Counted from the stretch's first letter, positions 12,575 to 27,180 are shown. The stretch is 64,000 nt of DNA from Heterodera schachtii (GCA_023374025.1 SIJG01000038.1:698452-762451); one strand, 5' to 3'. Made by a program: numbers and translations. The notes: a model not told the origin generated them from the sequence alone.

Positions 12575-14049
12575 CTATTTGAAAAATTAACCATGGTGTT
12601 ATTTTAGAAAAATTTTATAAATAGTTTTATGAATATTTGGATCATAATATTTATTTTTTACTTTTTCGTGTAATTTTTTTAAAATCAAAGAAAATTTTAT
12701 GAACTCATACTATTTTTATATTTTATTTTCATCTAAATATTTTTTTAATTGCCAGCTTAGTTTTATTTTTTATTTAATTTTTCATAAATTCTAGATTCTC
12801 AAATATTTCTAACTATTTTAAAATATATTCTAAAATTACATTTAATAATTCGAGGGCTTCTTTTACTCTTGTTCTCCAATCTTCTGTATTCGTCTTCAAT
12901 CTGACGATTTAATTTATATATATAATATTTTTAAAAATTATGATATTAAATTTTGAATATATTTCTTAATAAAATTAAAGAATATAAATTTGGAGTTCAA
13001 GTCATAAAAATTATTTTATTAATATTAATTAAATATTATGATAAAGTCTTTGATTTTTAATCAGAATTTATTAAAACATTATTTGTGAGTTTTTTTACAT
13101 CTTTAATATTTATTATTAATGGAAATTTTTTATTCTCACTGAAAATGATAAATTAAATATTATTGGCAATTAATTGTCCTATAATATCCATTCGGTTTTA
13201 ATATCACAGAGTCCATTCAATAATAAGTCATCATTTTTAAGTTGTAAAAAATACAAAAATATTATTTTTCGTTTTACTTTTTATTAATTCTCGTGATAGT
13301 TATATTATATAATTTTTAAACTGAATGAAGATTAATTTCATTGTTTTTTTATTCTTTTTTAGGTTCATCGATGAAACTAAGGTATGACAGACAGCAAATA
13401 TCACTAAATATTGAATAATCACTAGCTGATTGAAATTTAATATAGCAAATGGAATACTATGAATAATTTTTCTTTTATACATTTATTCTTGTTTTGAAAT
13501 AAAGCCAAAATTTTCTTTATTTTCTTTCATTTTTATTTATTTGAATAATCATCATCCATTTTTTATCTCTATTAAAAATTAAAAAGTGTTTTTTGGATAT
13601 AAATTTTTGACTTTTAATTTTATTAATTTTTCATTCATTTATTGGTAATTTAATACATAGAAATTCTTTTTTTATGTGTAATATTAATCTTAGTGTTTCT
13701 GATTTTAGTTTGATAAAACCAATTTATCGTTTTTAAAATTTCTTAAACAAATATTTTATGAATGTAACATCATATAAGCCAACCTTTTGAAGATAAAATA
13801 ATTATATGAAGTTTAATGTTTCTATTATGCTTATTTTTTGTTTAATTACATAAAATTTTTGAGGTTCAATAGGAATTTACCGTTTATAAATTTTAATTAA
13901 AATTTTTTTTGTTATATAAATAACATGTAATTTTTGGTTTTAATTTTCTTAACCTAGTTCAAACCAAAAAATCACTTGTCGTATTGATTTAATAAAATTA
14001 TATATATTTTTTTATTTAATTGTATAAATAGCTACCTATAAATTTTACT

Positions 14050-14110
14050 TATGAGATTAAGTTAGTGATCCAAGGGTCCATTTTATCGTAATGATCATAG
14101 TTAAAATTCG
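14050..14110 (+). repeat. Dispersed repeat, copy 2
   Basis: Second copy of the 60-bp sequence at 10572-10630 (shared CCAAGGGTCCATTTTATC-like core and ATCATAGTTAAAATT). Direct orientation, 3.5 kb away. Confidence 0.45.
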
Positions 14111-14688
14111 TTGTTGAAGATAATTATTTAGTTCTCGTTCGAATAAATCTCATGAAAAAGGTAAACTTGTAGAAGATAAGAAAAAATGTTATTGTGCCCG
14201 TGTCATAATAAAAATTGCGTTTCTACATTCGTGATAGATGGGTTGCTTTTTGAATTATTGTGCAAAAGAATAAAATGTTTTGTTTAAATTCCTTTTTAAT
14301 TTTTTCATAACAGATGTTTCCTTAAAAATTTGTGCCAAATGCGCCAATCATGAAGAATAAATGTGTAGATTCGTACTCGCACTTTCACTTTGCAAATAAT
14401 TAAATAATCTTTAGCCTTGGATGCGAATATATTTGCAATTTTTATTTCTTTTTTTAAATCATTGTTTTTATTATTTTTTTTATTAAAATGCCGATTTCTA
14501 ATTTTTTAGATTATTAATTGTAATTAATTTTAACATTTATTTTTAATTATTGCACAAGAGATTGATAAATCATTTTTTGATAAAAAAAATTTGAGTTGTT
14601 TAATGCTTTATTGTAACGATGTTTTAATTATTTTACACGAATAATTTTTAATATTGAGTTTTAGTTTAATAAGTTGTTTATATGAATA

Positions 14689-14735
14689 TACAGGGTAACA
14701 AATAAGTAATTCCCACTTTTAAATTTTTTATATCT
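14689..14735 (+). mobile_element. Possible solo mariner-like terminal repeat
   Basis: TA followed by CAGGGTAACAAATAAGTAAT, TCCCACTTTT and, further on, ATATCTCGAAAAG resembles the start of many mariner-type ends (TA-CAGGGT...AAAAGT...ATATCTCG). No matching inverted end was found nearby, so at most a solo end. Confidence 0.25.
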
Positions 14736-16210
14736 CGAAAAGTAATAAACTAATTTTAAAAGATTAATACTCATATTAAAGCCCATTCAATTCTCTTTAA
14801 GGAGAACGGAAGAAAAACAAAAATTTCATGCTTTTATATTTTATCTGAATTATAATATTTTTATTTTGTTGTATTTTCCATTGAGCTTAAAATAACGATC
14901 AATTTAATCATAAATTCTTTTTGAAATTAAATTTAAATTAGCATTGTCCGTAATTACATCTGCATCTGAGTTTTTTTTTATATATTATATCTCAACACTG
15001 ATTTTTTCAATCATTTTATGAACGAATAAAATTACACCAAATGTTAAAAACCTTTTTGCTGTATAATTTATATAATCTTTTTTATTGTTTCATTACATTT
15101 TTTATTTGGGTAATTATTTAAAAGATTTTTTTTATAAATAAATTCATGAAACTTTTTCTTTGGCAAAAAATATCATTTTTAATTCCCACATTTTGGTTAT
15201 TGTTCAATTTTTGTTTTTATTTATAAAATAGTTAAAAATAATTTTTTGGAACCAAATTAAATTTTATGCTTCTATTATAGGTTACAAATATAGAACAAAA
15301 ATTAATCACGCTATTTTTTAATTTGTTTATTTTTATTGATTGTTTCAAAACTTGGTCGAGGCGAAAATATTATTATTTTTGTTTCTGTTAGTTTTAAATG
15401 TATTAAAAGATTCAAAAATATTTAATAAAAAAAAAAGAATTCATGAAAAATTTGTTTTATTTGTTTATTATTAATTTTTGCTTAAAATATGTTAATTAAT
15501 TAATTGAAATTGAATTTTTTTTTTTTTGATTTATATGTTAGAATTACAACTTCACATTTATCTTAATTTATTCTTTCTTTGACCAGACGACTAATTTAAT
15601 GAAGAAGATATATTTATGCGAAAACATAATTCTGAGGCGGGAAGGCATTAATTTTCTTAAATTATGTTTTATGCTAGAATTTCAATATTTTTTTATTATA
15701 AATTTTTGATTGCTTTTGCATAACTAAAAAAATATAAATGGCATTATAATTTCTGTTACATTTGATGTTTGAATATAATAGAGTATTTACACGCTTCAAG
15801 TAACAATCAATTTATGTTACATTTATTATTTGTTTGGAATATTTAAACAAAAAATATGCTTCCAAGTTAACGAACGAGTAAACTCCAAAACCAATAATTA
15901 TTAATTATTGTAGATTCATAATTTTAATTATTAAATTAGAATATATATATAGAATGCAAAAAATTATATTTTACATTACAGTTTAATTTTTGAAAAATAT
16001 ATTTAAATGATAGTTGTATGTTTCTGGAGAAATGTGATTTCGATTAAATTTTTCTATTTTCTTGTCATTCTATTTTCAATTATTATGCTTTAAGTTTATA
16101 TTTTTGATAGGCTAAAATATATACGAGGTATTGTTTTCTTTTTTAGTAAATATTCATTTTTTAAAAAGAAAAATGGCTTTTTTTATTTATTTTCTTGTCT
16201 TTGTCTTCAG

Positions 16211-16259
16211 ATGTCCATCAGCAAAATAGATTCGCAACTAATTTCCTGGTATACTTGCG
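16211..16259 (+). other. Candidate exon island
   Basis: TTGTCTTTGTCTTCAG, then ATGTCC and a frame MSISKIDSQLISWYTC, ending G/GTAATT. 49 nt. The splice-site pair is good. It lies in a T-rich block that ends near 16900. Confidence 0.3.
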
Positions 16260-16621
16260 GTAATTTATACAAAATTTTAAATTATATAAAGCTTTTTGAG
16301 TTGTTTTCAGTAAAAAAATTATTTATTCATGTATATTAATGTATTTTAAGTAAAAATAAATAAATTTTTATTTGATCCGTGACTTCTTGTTGGGCAGACG
16401 ACTAATGTTGTTTTAAAAATTTTTCAATAATTTCTTGTGCGATTTTATTTTATGTATGAATTTCGCATTTAAAGGCATAATTAATCTCTAAAATTAGTTT
16501 ATTTTAATTCTTTTTGTTTTACTGGAAAACTTTTATTTTCTTAGATTAAATCCTAATCGAATTAATCACATTAATTTTATATATAGAATTTCATTACCTT
16601 TTTTCACATATTATTTCCCAG

Positions 16622-16666
16622 TTTAGCTCGCCTTTCATTGGACCATTATTGATTTTATTTTTTTAA
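16622..16666 (+). other. Candidate terminal exon
   Basis: TTATTTCCCAG followed by FSSPFIGPLLILFF and TAA. If real, it would be the last exon of a unit containing 16211-16259. Speculative. Confidence 0.2.
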
Positions 16667-17190
16667 TTTAATCATAAATATACAATTTCCACTTTTTATG
16701 CATACAATTGTTATATCGATTGCGTAATATAAATATTAGTTAATAAAAAATATTATACTAAATGTGTTAATAATTATGTGTCAAAATCATTGTTATTAAT
16801 TTCTATTTTTTTTTTAAATTTGGGCTTATTCAATGGTATTAGTGTAAATTATAAAATAAGAGAAATAATCTGATCATTTTTAATAAATTAGTTAAACTCA
16901 ATACCAAATTATTTTACTCACATATATTGTAAATGCCAATGTAAATTAAATAAAAAATTTAATGAAATAAAAGAAATAGTTTGCAAAATATTTTTTAACT
17001 ATTCCATTAAAACAAAGACTAGAACAAAAAGCTTAACACAATGAGTTGAATAATTAAAGGGAAAAACTCAAAAATTTCACTACATAGAAGAAAAAATAGC
17101 ATAATCACTTCTATTCATAAAATGAATAAAAGTTAAATGAAATGAATAAATTTTAATATTTAAACCCAAATATAAAGATGTGTCAAACTT

Positions 17191-17255
17191 TTAACTCGAA
17201 TTTTTCTCTGGTTTCATGAAGGACAATAATTGCCTCCAAATAATTTCAAAAAAAT
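17191..17255 (-). other. Candidate terminal exon
   Basis: On the minus strand AATTATCCAG is followed by a frame FFEIIWRQLLSFMKPEKNSS and TAA, just past the switch from T-rich to A-rich sequence. Unrecognised. Confidence 0.2.
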
Positions 17256-20200
17256 CTGGATAATTTCTATATAGGTAATATAAATTAAATTCACTTCTTT
17301 TCGTAAAGAAATTATATTAATTAACAATTAATTAGCTTATGTATTGCATTCTTTACATTGAAAAAAGTTCAAATTAAAGCATAAAATAAATACAATTATT
17401 TAAAATAGAAAATTGATCAAGCAAAGAGAATTTTTCTAAGAAAAATAAATAAAACAGAATTACTTAAAAACATTTTAATAAAAAACCAAAGACATATAAA
17501 AAAAATTATTAGTGTGAATATAATAATAAATAATAGCATGTGTTAATAAATAAGAATTCAATGTCAGAATATTTTTTTTAGAATGAAAGGTTTATGATAA
17601 AATATTAAATCATGAATTGTCTGTATAAAGAATCTGGAGAAATTTGATATAAAAAAAATTATTTAAAGGGAGCCAAAGCAAAAAAGAAAATGAGAATAGA
17701 GCCTAAACTTTCATTATTAACAAAATGTGAACAAGGATAAAAAGAAGCTATAATAGCTTAACTTTAAATGAAAAATTTAAAATCTGTAATAATTATATTT
17801 GCTGTCTGTAAGTAATCCACCACACGAGAACAACAAATATTGTTAATTAGAATATTAAATGATTTCTATAATTTCAATTTAATAAACAAAATACCCATAA
17901 TCTAATTGTCACTTTCTAACATTAACAACAACAATAATATTATGAAATGTATTAGTACTATAAATTTAAAAAGACTAAAATGAGTGCGAAATTTTTTTTA
18001 AAAGAATTAAGAAAATTTATTAAATAAAATTATAAAAATAAATGAATTTTTATTATTAAACAAAAAGGCATCAGTCTAGAAAAGTAATCGTGCTGCAAAA
18101 TGTGTAGGAAATAATGCGTTCAGAGAAAAACAAAGGCATAAAAATTAATTAAATGATGACAAAAAAACAAGAAAATAAATATTAAAAAGTAAAATGCCAA
18201 CGATAATCGAAAAACGCTTTATCAGATCATTTTTGAATAAATAATTGTTAAAAAACTATTTACGAAAGTAAATTTAAATATAAAATTCAGAAATATTATG
18301 AAAAATAAAGTGTTGCGCAACTTATACCGTAGCCAATATATCATCAGGAATCGTATATTTTAGTAAATTCAAAAACTCTATTCTAATAAGAATTTAAAAA
18401 TTGTTAAATAATTTTTCTTTAAATTTTACAATATCCATTATTGTAATTCTTTTTTATAACAAGAGATTTTATTATTTAAAGGTTAAATTTTACAATTTGT
18501 TTTGGCTTTTATTATTTATATATTCGGACATGAATTGGTTAAACTGTCTATTAGCAATTTCCAATCTTTTTATTGCCAAGCTTTTTGCTTAATTTAATCG
18601 ATTAATTAATTATTGTAACGGATTTCGAATACTGAGGCTATATTGTTTTGCTGTTTATTATAAGATGATTATTTTTTTAAAGTTTTTGATGTTGATTGCT
18701 GTTTTAATGATTTATTGCTATCACAAATGCTTTTCTGGTAATAAATATCACTAATTTAAACTTTTAATATATTACAATGATTTTTACCATAATCACAATA
18801 AGGGTATACGGATAGAGTATATTTCTTCAATATCCTATCTCATAAAGAACAATAATTAACGATCTAAAATAAGCTGAAAATTTTAAATTTTCCACGGAAG
18901 GGCGTGGATCAAAAAATTTCTATAATTTATTAAAAATATCATTTAAGGTTTGGATTGTTTGTTTTAATTTTTACTTTCACGATTTTCTGAAAGAAAACTA
19001 ACAATTCACAGTTTCAATTTTTATTTTATTTTGATTATTAATTTTTATGTTTATTTTTAAATGAACCTTCAAATTTATTAATATCATTTTCATTTAACAC
19101 CTTCTACATTTATCTCTCGCGACGAGTTCGCGATATGAAAAACCAACGTTTAAATATAGATTTAAATTCCTCTATTTTTTGCTCTGCAATTATATTAGTT
19201 TTTATTAATGGAAAAAATACAATTTGTGGGTAGTTTAAATTTTTGTTCTATTTTCGTGAACAAGAAAAAGATTTATGATATAAAACTTTTATTTAAATTA
19301 AAAATTAATTTTGCTTATTATAGGTGTCTAATGATGTATACCTTTTCTTTCATGTTTTAAAATATAAATTATTTCTTTTATTGGATTTTCTTAATTTTTA
19401 TCAAACATGAATTGTTATTAATCTTTGAATTAATTATACATACATGTATTAACATTTTTGAATATTATAAAATTAATAAAGCTACTGCTTTTGAATATTC
19501 ATTAAAAGAATTTCAATAAATTATTTTAATACATTTCTACTCTTAAGAGATTTTTTTCAAATCGAACACTGATCAATAAACCTGCATCGTTTTTCATTAT
19601 ATGTTTTACATAATTGAATTAATTTTTTTTTTGAAATAAATAATTTTTTTGTAATTCTATTTTATTTAAAATAATGATTTTTTACTATTAATTTTTTTTT
19701 ATAGATGTCAAATACATAGATTAATCTCTTCAGTAGATTAAATTATTGTATTAATCATTTGAAGGTTTTATTTTGAATGAATAAATGTTCATTTGAGTGA
19801 GTATCTGATTATAGCAAATATAATTTTATATGTTTTGCCATTAGTTGTTTATTAATATAGAAAAGTGAAATTTTGTGTATTTATTTTTCATATCTATGTT
19901 ATTTAATATTATTTTAAATTATATTTTCATAATAAAATATTTAATAATTTATGAAAAATTAATGCATATTAAATTTTTCAAGCAGCAAAGAAAGGTGTTT
20001 TTTTATATTGCCAAAAAAATCATTGGTTTTTGTATCAATTAAATATTTTTATTATCATTATTGTTACAACCGGCCCAAAACTTCAAAATTATTTCAAATA
20101 CATAAAAAATTTTCAGTCATCTCGTTTATAAATAAAAAAGGATTTTCGAATGAAAATTCTTCATTAATTAATATATTACTAAATATTTAATAAAGAAAAC

Positions 20201-22471
20201 TTTTAAGAATCATTAATATTTATACAAAATCATTCATTTAGTTGAGAATGGGCTATATATATATAATGCGGTATTGTTCATCTGAGGTTATATTGGTAAA
20301 GACCTAGAATTAATTAGTGAATAAATTTTAATTTTAAGATAGATATTTAATCATTAAAAAAAATTATATAATAAATCTTCATTATTTAATTATTTCTTAG
20401 CAAATTTAATTAATTATGCCATAATTTTATTTGTTTAAGAATTTATATTTAAATCAAAGCAGATTGTTGAAATAATGAAAGTTGAATACTAGTGGTTTGT
20501 AAATTTTCAATTTATATAGAAAAATAATCACACTTATATTGGTGCCATTTCGGCAGGGAAATCAAAACAATCTAAATGATTATAATAAAATCAAAATTAA
20601 TGCAATATTAAACAACTATTCAAACATTTTCATCACAGTAGAGAAAGGCAAATCGGATATTGTTTTAATAAATATCACCATTGACGTTGATATTTATTTA
20701 ATATTAACATGCATTATGCTTCAACGTCAATATCAACCATTTTTAAATTTCTTTTAATTTATAAAAAAATAATAATTTCTTAAATCTTCCACTTGTTTCA
20801 GAATATAAATTTTTGTTTTGCATTAAATAACTAATGAGATATTAGTATTATTAAATAATTAATCTCATTTATAATTAATCATAATGAATTGAATAATATT
20901 TTCAGAACAAATTTTCATTTTTTTCATATAGTAATTGCAGATTATATTTAAAATTTAAATTATCTTCTTATTTTTAATTCTATATTTATTTTATAATTGG
21001 TAGCAATTCTCTTTTAAATAATTTAAAGAATAATTGATTAAAATTAATTTAAAAACATACATAAAGCTCATATAAGCATCCATTTATAGTGTTTGTATCC
21101 TTTTTCTCACTTGCAATTAATATCTTAAAAAGAATACCATGGCTCAAATCTGGTGTAAATTTTTGTTGCAGGCAGCTGGTTGTTTGTTAGGCTTTTATTT
21201 TTTATTAATTTAGAAGATAATAATCCAGTCATTGTTGCACCCTTTTATATTTTAATATTGTAACAATAAACAATAGCGACATAAAAATAACCATCAAAAT
21301 GTATAATTTATTTTTATTTAAGTATTCTTTTAATTACTATTTCCTTCAATTTAATTTAACAAAATAACGTTATAGTAATTAAACCAGTAATTTTTGAGAG
21401 TTTTCATTGTTTATTTTAACAATTACATTACAAATTAACAATGAGATGATTGATCAATAATATTAAATAAGGGCCTTTAAAATTTTATCTTACAAACATT
21501 ATGCATAAAAGAATGTAAATAATAAATTTTTAAGTTCAGTAAAATATTCAAAATCTATTCTTTAAAAACAGAAACTACAATAAATATAATTTTTTATCAT
21601 AATTTAAAGCATGGTTTGAATATTATGACCTTAAATTTTAATAGTCTTACAATGTTTAGAATATAGAAGAAAAGTATGTTTGTGAATTTTAAAAAATATC
21701 AATAAAAAATTCAAACATAAATGTGGTCTTCTTTTAATTTTTCCATAATATAGATATTCTTTTAGATTTTTAAAGTGTCATATTGTAGACTTGGTACATA
21801 ACTATTACTATTAACCATTTCTACATGTTAATTCAATTTTTGAAAGATTTTAGAACCAATTTAAAACTAAATAATTCTCCGATAAAAATATAAAGAGAAA
21901 TTATCCGAGCAAAATGCATATTTTTCTCTCTTTATCTGCGTTTTGCTCTAACAAATTATAAATGTGCTTCAAAATATTTTAATATAATGTGATTGTTTTC
22001 CAATCTCGTTAAGAAATAAAAATTTTCCTTCTTTAAATTTTTAATTTTAATTTTGCTAATAAATAAACGCAAAATATATAATTAAAAACAATAAAAAAAT
22101 CGCAAATAAAATATCATATTTAAAGGAATTGTCAATTTTCTTGGCAGTGACGGCAGGATTATTAAATAATGCTAAAATCAGTAAAAAAGCCACTTTCTAT
22201 TATTTGAAAAATCACATTAATGAATATAGATGTGTTTAGTATTAATATATAAATATTAATCATTATTGCGAAATCATTGAAAACTAGTCAAAAAAAAAGA
22301 AATATGAAAAATAATAAAAATATTCTTAATATTTGTTCAAGTAATTGACTCCAAAAAATAAAAATAAAATATTTAAATAAATTACAAAATTTAATATTTT
22401 ATAATATAATTTGAGTTTAAAAGAAATGCTTAAAGAAATCATTTGCAACATTAAAGCCTTATCAAGCATAC
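17256..22471. other. AT-rich stretch, no supported gene
   Basis: A-rich to about 18400, then T-rich to about 21000, then A-rich. Apart from 19081-19233 and a 10-bp inverted repeat (GTTGATATT/AATATCAAC near 20688-20740), nothing definable. Confidence 0.5.
19081..19233 (+). other. 50-codon open frame without start
   Basis: Contains NTFYIYLSRRVRDMKNQRLN, then NSSIFCSAIILVFINGK and TAG. It includes the local palindrome TCGCGACGAGTTCGCGA at 19116-19132. No clear acceptor, and unrecognised. Confidence 0.2.
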
Positions 22472-22516
22472 CATCTGGATTCGCTAGAGAGGGGGAATAT
22501 GTTTACTAATTGCAAC
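22472..22516 (-). other. Candidate exon island
   Basis: Minus strand, GAGTTTAG acceptor, frame LQLVNIFPLSSESR, donor GTATGC. 45 nt in A-rich DNA. A pyrimidine tract CCCCCTCTCTAG inside it could instead be an acceptor for a 12-nt exon. Confidence 0.2.
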
Positions 22517-25414
22517 CTAAACTCAAAATTTTACTAAATTCAAAAATTAATATATTTAGAATTCATACATAAATTAATTACATAAATGATTTTATATTAC
22601 TTTTATAATAAAACTATTTTTTATCGCTATATAAATTCGCTCCAATTCAGTAATTCGGCTCTTTTGTTTAGCTTATTTTAAAATATTTCTTATGTCGGAT
22701 TATCTGGGTAGCTGCGAATTACAGCTTTTAGTTTGCTATGAATTAATAAGTCGAATCGTTATAGATCAAATTAAGATTTAGAGCTTGATGTAAAATAATT
22801 CTTTTTAATATAAAAAATTTATCACTAAAAATACATGAAAATTTAAGTCTTTGGATATATTATTATTAGGGATGCGATTTTTAGGCAATGCCTAAAATTT
22901 TTTTATGAAATAAACCCCTAAGAATTGAAAAAAATTTTCAAAAAATTAATCACCAAATTAAAAAAAAAAATTTTCACGATAAAAGTTTAAAAATCCAATT
23001 TACATATGCATATAAAATATTATTAAAAATGTTTACAATTTAATACAAATTTATTTGTTTTTGAATAAACTTCGTTCACTTTGAATATTTGTTTTTCATA
23101 ACGTTTTAAAGCATAATAATATTTTGGTTTTATAATAAATCTACTGGAAGGAGTGATCAATTTATATAAGAAAGTAAAGATTTTAATTTTAAAATTTTAA
23201 TTCCAAAAATATGTAATAATTCAAAAGTTAAATGAAAAATTATCATGTAAATATTAACTAAAGATTCAAAATAATCTACATTATGGTCGGGCTTGCTAAA
23301 TTTACTAGAAATCCCTTATTTTAAAGTCGGTTAAAAAATACAATATATTACTTATAAAAAAATATTATAAATATTTCGAATAGCATTAATTAAAAAAGTG
23401 CAAAAACTTATTTATCTAAATTCCTAAATATTTTTAATAACAACTGGATATATTAAGGCAAAGAAAAATTATTTATTGATACAAAAAAATGAATCTATTA
23501 GCAACGATATAAATAAGAAAAAGACAAATATGATAGAAATTCATTTGAATGTTTTTGTTATAAGTAAAAGGTGTCTAAATAAATATATTACAGTTAATTA
23601 ATTGCCAAAAACTTTGACAACCGAAAGATAATAATAAGCTATGTAAAAAGAATTCTCCTTCCATACAAAAATGATTTTAACTACAGTATGGCATAAGAAA
23701 AATTTTAAAAATCGCTCAATTTTGGCAATAAAGATTAAATTTTTTACTCATGAATAAAAATTTAAAAATATATTGTCATTTTGAATCTATTGAAATAAAT
23801 CATTTTTTATATTAATGATCAATTAATTTCCTTAAAAACTTATGATAAAAGAATAAAATTAATAAAAAAAAGGTAAAAATAATCTGTTTTTCAATTTTAT
23901 ACAAATGGAAATTTTTTTTATTAAATGATCATATTTAGCCATAAATAAATTATTATAAATTTTTAAAAATTAATCTAAATAAAAAACTATTCAATGCGTT
24001 TTAATATAAAATTTAATTATTTTAACATTCACCGTTAAGGCATTTGATTAGTATTTGTATTATTTCTATAATTAAATACAAGATAAAAAATGACAAGAAT
24101 GAATTTAAAATTGATTTAAAATTTGATATTTTTTAATTAGCTTTTTATGAAAAGAGTAAGATATAGTTTTTATCTATTCTATAATTTATTATTTTGTGTG
24201 TCTCTATCATATTTATTATTTAAATAATTTTTTGTGTTTAAAATAATAATTAAGTTTTTAAATGCTTCTTCGAATGCTTAATCTTTTTTCGCTTCCATTG
24301 TTATTTTTTTAATCTAATTTTTAAATATTTTATCAACCAATAATATTCACGAACGGTAAATTGCTGTAAATACTGAATTAATGAAGTAAAATTTTAAATT
24401 TTCATTATTTTATTTGGCCTATAAATTTTTTATTAATAAATATTATAATTACACAAATGCATGTTGAAAGTACTAGGATAAATTCTCGACAAATATATCA
24501 TAAGGAGATTAGGGTTTTTATAATATGATTCCTTTAGTTACATTTTTTTTGAAGCCGTGATAAAAGTTACCATCATAAAATATTGAAAATTTAAATATTG
24601 TTAGTTTTTTATTCATAAATAATAAAAAATAACTTTAATTTTTTTAAATAAAATAAAAATTGAGGGTCCCATTAAAAAGGCAAATTTCAAAATTTAAAAG
24701 AAAAANGTTTCCATTAATAATGTCAGTAAGAGCTTATTTTCAAATCCATTAGTTTCTCATTAGATGTGGTCAATTTTTCTAATGAATTTTGAATTGTTTT
24801 CAGTACTTTTGTTATAAAATTTACAAGAAGTTATATTAATTCTATTTATAAAAATAAAATTCTTTGTGAATATTATTTTATGTGATTAAAATTTTTTATT
24901 ATTAATAATTTCATTCTTTTTTATTAAAATTACAATTTTTTCTTATTTCTGCATGTCTTTATGCAATTTATTAATTTATTTTGTATTTATAAAAAATTTT
25001 TAAATTCAAATAAAATATATTTGTAAATTTTAATAAGTAAATTTAATTTTTAAACAAATTTCGGTTTTTCATCTAAATTCATAATTTTATAATTACTATT
25101 TTATATTCTCATATTTCCACAATTAATTTTCTAATGTCTATGCTGCAACACGAAAACCAGTTGGTGTTGGCGCACGTGCAAATTTTATTTTATTTGAAGT
25201 TTTTCATTTTTTAAATACCATTTGACAATCTTTATATTTTTTAAAAAATTTAAAATTTTTATTATAATTGTTTTTAATTCTTTTGGATTATATTGATTGA
25301 AGTAGAAATTGCTAATGATAATTCCTCAATCGTGCTTAATTGAAGAGTTTGAGAATATTCTTCGGTTATATAGAATTTTTGTGAACCATTATCAAAAAAA
25401 TTATTTCCTTTAAG
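22517..25414. other. AT-rich stretch, no supported gene
   Basis: A-rich until about 24100, then T-rich. A patch at 22686-22735 is open on the minus strand (LKAVIRSYPDNPT then TAA), and one at 25135-25200 is open in two plus frames (one with NVYAATRKPVGVGARANF). 22867-22930 carries TTAGGGATGCG and CCCCTAAGAATTG text resembling the MITE family. Confidence 0.45.
24706..24706. other. Single undetermined base (n)
   Basis: The only ambiguous base in the window, after a run of five A. It marks a low-confidence base call or a join in the assembly. Confidence 0.95.
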
Positions 25415-25495
25415 TTTTGTGGTGGTCTATTAGAGTGGAAATTCTTGATTTGGCGGTTCGATTCCTCCATTCTTTATATGTCTTCACGTGCTTTG
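25415..25495 (+). other. Candidate exon island
   Basis: TTATTTCCTTTAAG, then exactly 27 codons (FCGGLLEWKFLIWRFDSS, then ILYMSSRAL), then GTATGA. A second frame is also open. A GGTTCGATTCC string inside it mimics a tRNA B box but no tRNA folds. Confidence 0.25.
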
Positions 25496-26038
25496 GTATG
25501 ATCATTTGAAAGTCCATTATTCTTTTGTTGAATAAATTTTAAGTTTTTCGCTCAATTTAAGGGAAAATGATAATAAATATTTGCTATAATTTTTCATTAT
25601 TTATGTTCCATGTTTTTTCAAATTTTTTAATATTTATTTACTTTTGGAAATCTAATTTTTGTGTTTTCTTTAAATTCTACCCATATAAATTTCACCATAT
25701 TATATATAAAAAACAATATCCAATAATTTATTTTTTATTTTTTTAACAAATTGAGTCCCACCAGAACTCTCCCGTTGTCCTTCATGATATCGTTTTTAAC
25801 TAGTGCATTTTTCTGAAAGAGTAATTATTTAGATGGTCTTAATTGATATTTTAATTTTCATGTAATTAATAGTATTTATTTGATTTAATTTTTAATGATA
25901 AGGTTTACTAGTTATTTCGAAATTAATTTTAAATAATAATTATATATTTTTTACTTAGTGATTCAAATTAATTGATATTTGATTAGATTTAGTTGTTATA
26001 TATTTCGCGACCAAGTTGTTCTCAAGTTCTTACACTAG

Positions 26039-26082
26039 ACTTTAATGTGGTCTTTGAAATTAACTTGGCCATTCGAGAGATC
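26039..26082 (+). other. Candidate exon island
   Basis: TTCTTACACTAG precedes 44 nt reading TLMWSLKLTWPFER, with donor GTAAAT. Same strand as 25415-25495. Unrecognised. Confidence 0.2.
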
Positions 26083-26999
26083 GTAAATTATGGCGTTTTA
26101 CAAAATCTATGTGACGCGTAAAAGATGAAATTTTGGAAATTTAAAATTTTATAAATAATTGAGTGGTTCTTTTTTTGGCAAAAATGGGCATCTATTAATT
26201 ATTTTATGCTATCTTAATTGCTTTTTATTTTTTAATAAAGTTTTATTGTGAAAATAATGTGACTATTGCGGGGATAGTTTAATTTTTTGTAAATATATTA
26301 TTTCTTCGAATAGATTTATTTAATATGAAGTGTTAAATGTGTGCAAAATAAAAAAGAAAAACTAATCGCAAATTGTTATCATATTTTATTCATAAACTTA
26401 AAAAAATTTTATCGCCAAGATTTGCAAAACTCTTTCAATTATTTTTTTGAAATAAAATAAATTCCAGATTAACAATGAATATCTCGTATCACTTATACCA
26501 AATTGTTATGCTATTATTTTAATGACTTGATAAATGTATTAACATTTAGAATATTATTACGTGATAAAGTATTGCAATTTGATAAAATAATTAACTTTTG
26601 TAAATAATTGGCGAATGCTATTTTCAATTATTTTAAAGTAATTTTTTTATTTATAAGATGAGTTCCATTCTGCTTGTGCATTTGATATAAAGGTCCTAAT
26701 CATTTAACTATTTATTCAATATTTTTTTGACCATCCAACAACCGGTTTGGTTTTTCTCGTATCAATTTAATGTATACTATAAATTTAGATTTTCAAATTA
26801 TTGTTGATAATTTTTTATAAGTTTTTTAGGTATTTTAAAGCGGAATTCATTGCTTAAGACCCAATTGTGTTCTTTGATAATTATTATTATTGCTCTTAAT
26901 TTTCTTAAATAGTTTAAATGATCTTTATTAAAGCAATGATGACTTAATTCATTTTCGTGTATCTAAACAAAATTTGAACAAGAATGCGAGACCCGAAAA

Positions 27000-27180
27000 T
27001 TTTGAATTTTCTACTTTTTAAACGTGATGTTGGTAAAAATGAATTTTCTACTTTTGGTAAGAAACCGCGTCCGGGATACGGAAACCATTTTGTGCAATAA
27101 ACGTGAATTTTGGTAAAAAATGAATTTTCGACTTTTTATTTGAAACCGGGTTCGGGGTTTGGATTGGACCAAAATAGATG
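27000..27180 (+). repeat. Degenerate tandem repeat, period about 79 bp
   Basis: AAACGTGAnnTTGGTAAAAAT, then GAATTTTCnACTTTT and GAAACCG(C/G)GT(C/T)CGGG occur at about 27020 and 27100, with a partial copy just before. The GC-richer parts (ACCGCGTCCGGGATACGG) stand out from the flanks. Possibly a transposon remnant. Confidence 0.5.

Larger units (their letters stand above)
12575..16210. other. AT-rich, mostly T-rich stretch
   Basis: No supported gene. It holds the repeat copy at 14050 and the mariner-like end at 14689. There is a minus-strand patch at 12840-12900 (IEDEYRRLENKSKRSPRIIK between CAG and GTAATT), and a plus-strand open stretch after TTTGACCAG at 15587-15709. Confidence 0.5.

Noticed and set aside
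25431..25476. A tRNA, suggested by GGTTCGATTCC at about 25455.
   Set aside because: The T arm has a mismatch and no acceptor stem, D arm or proper anticodon stem can be formed at the right spacing.
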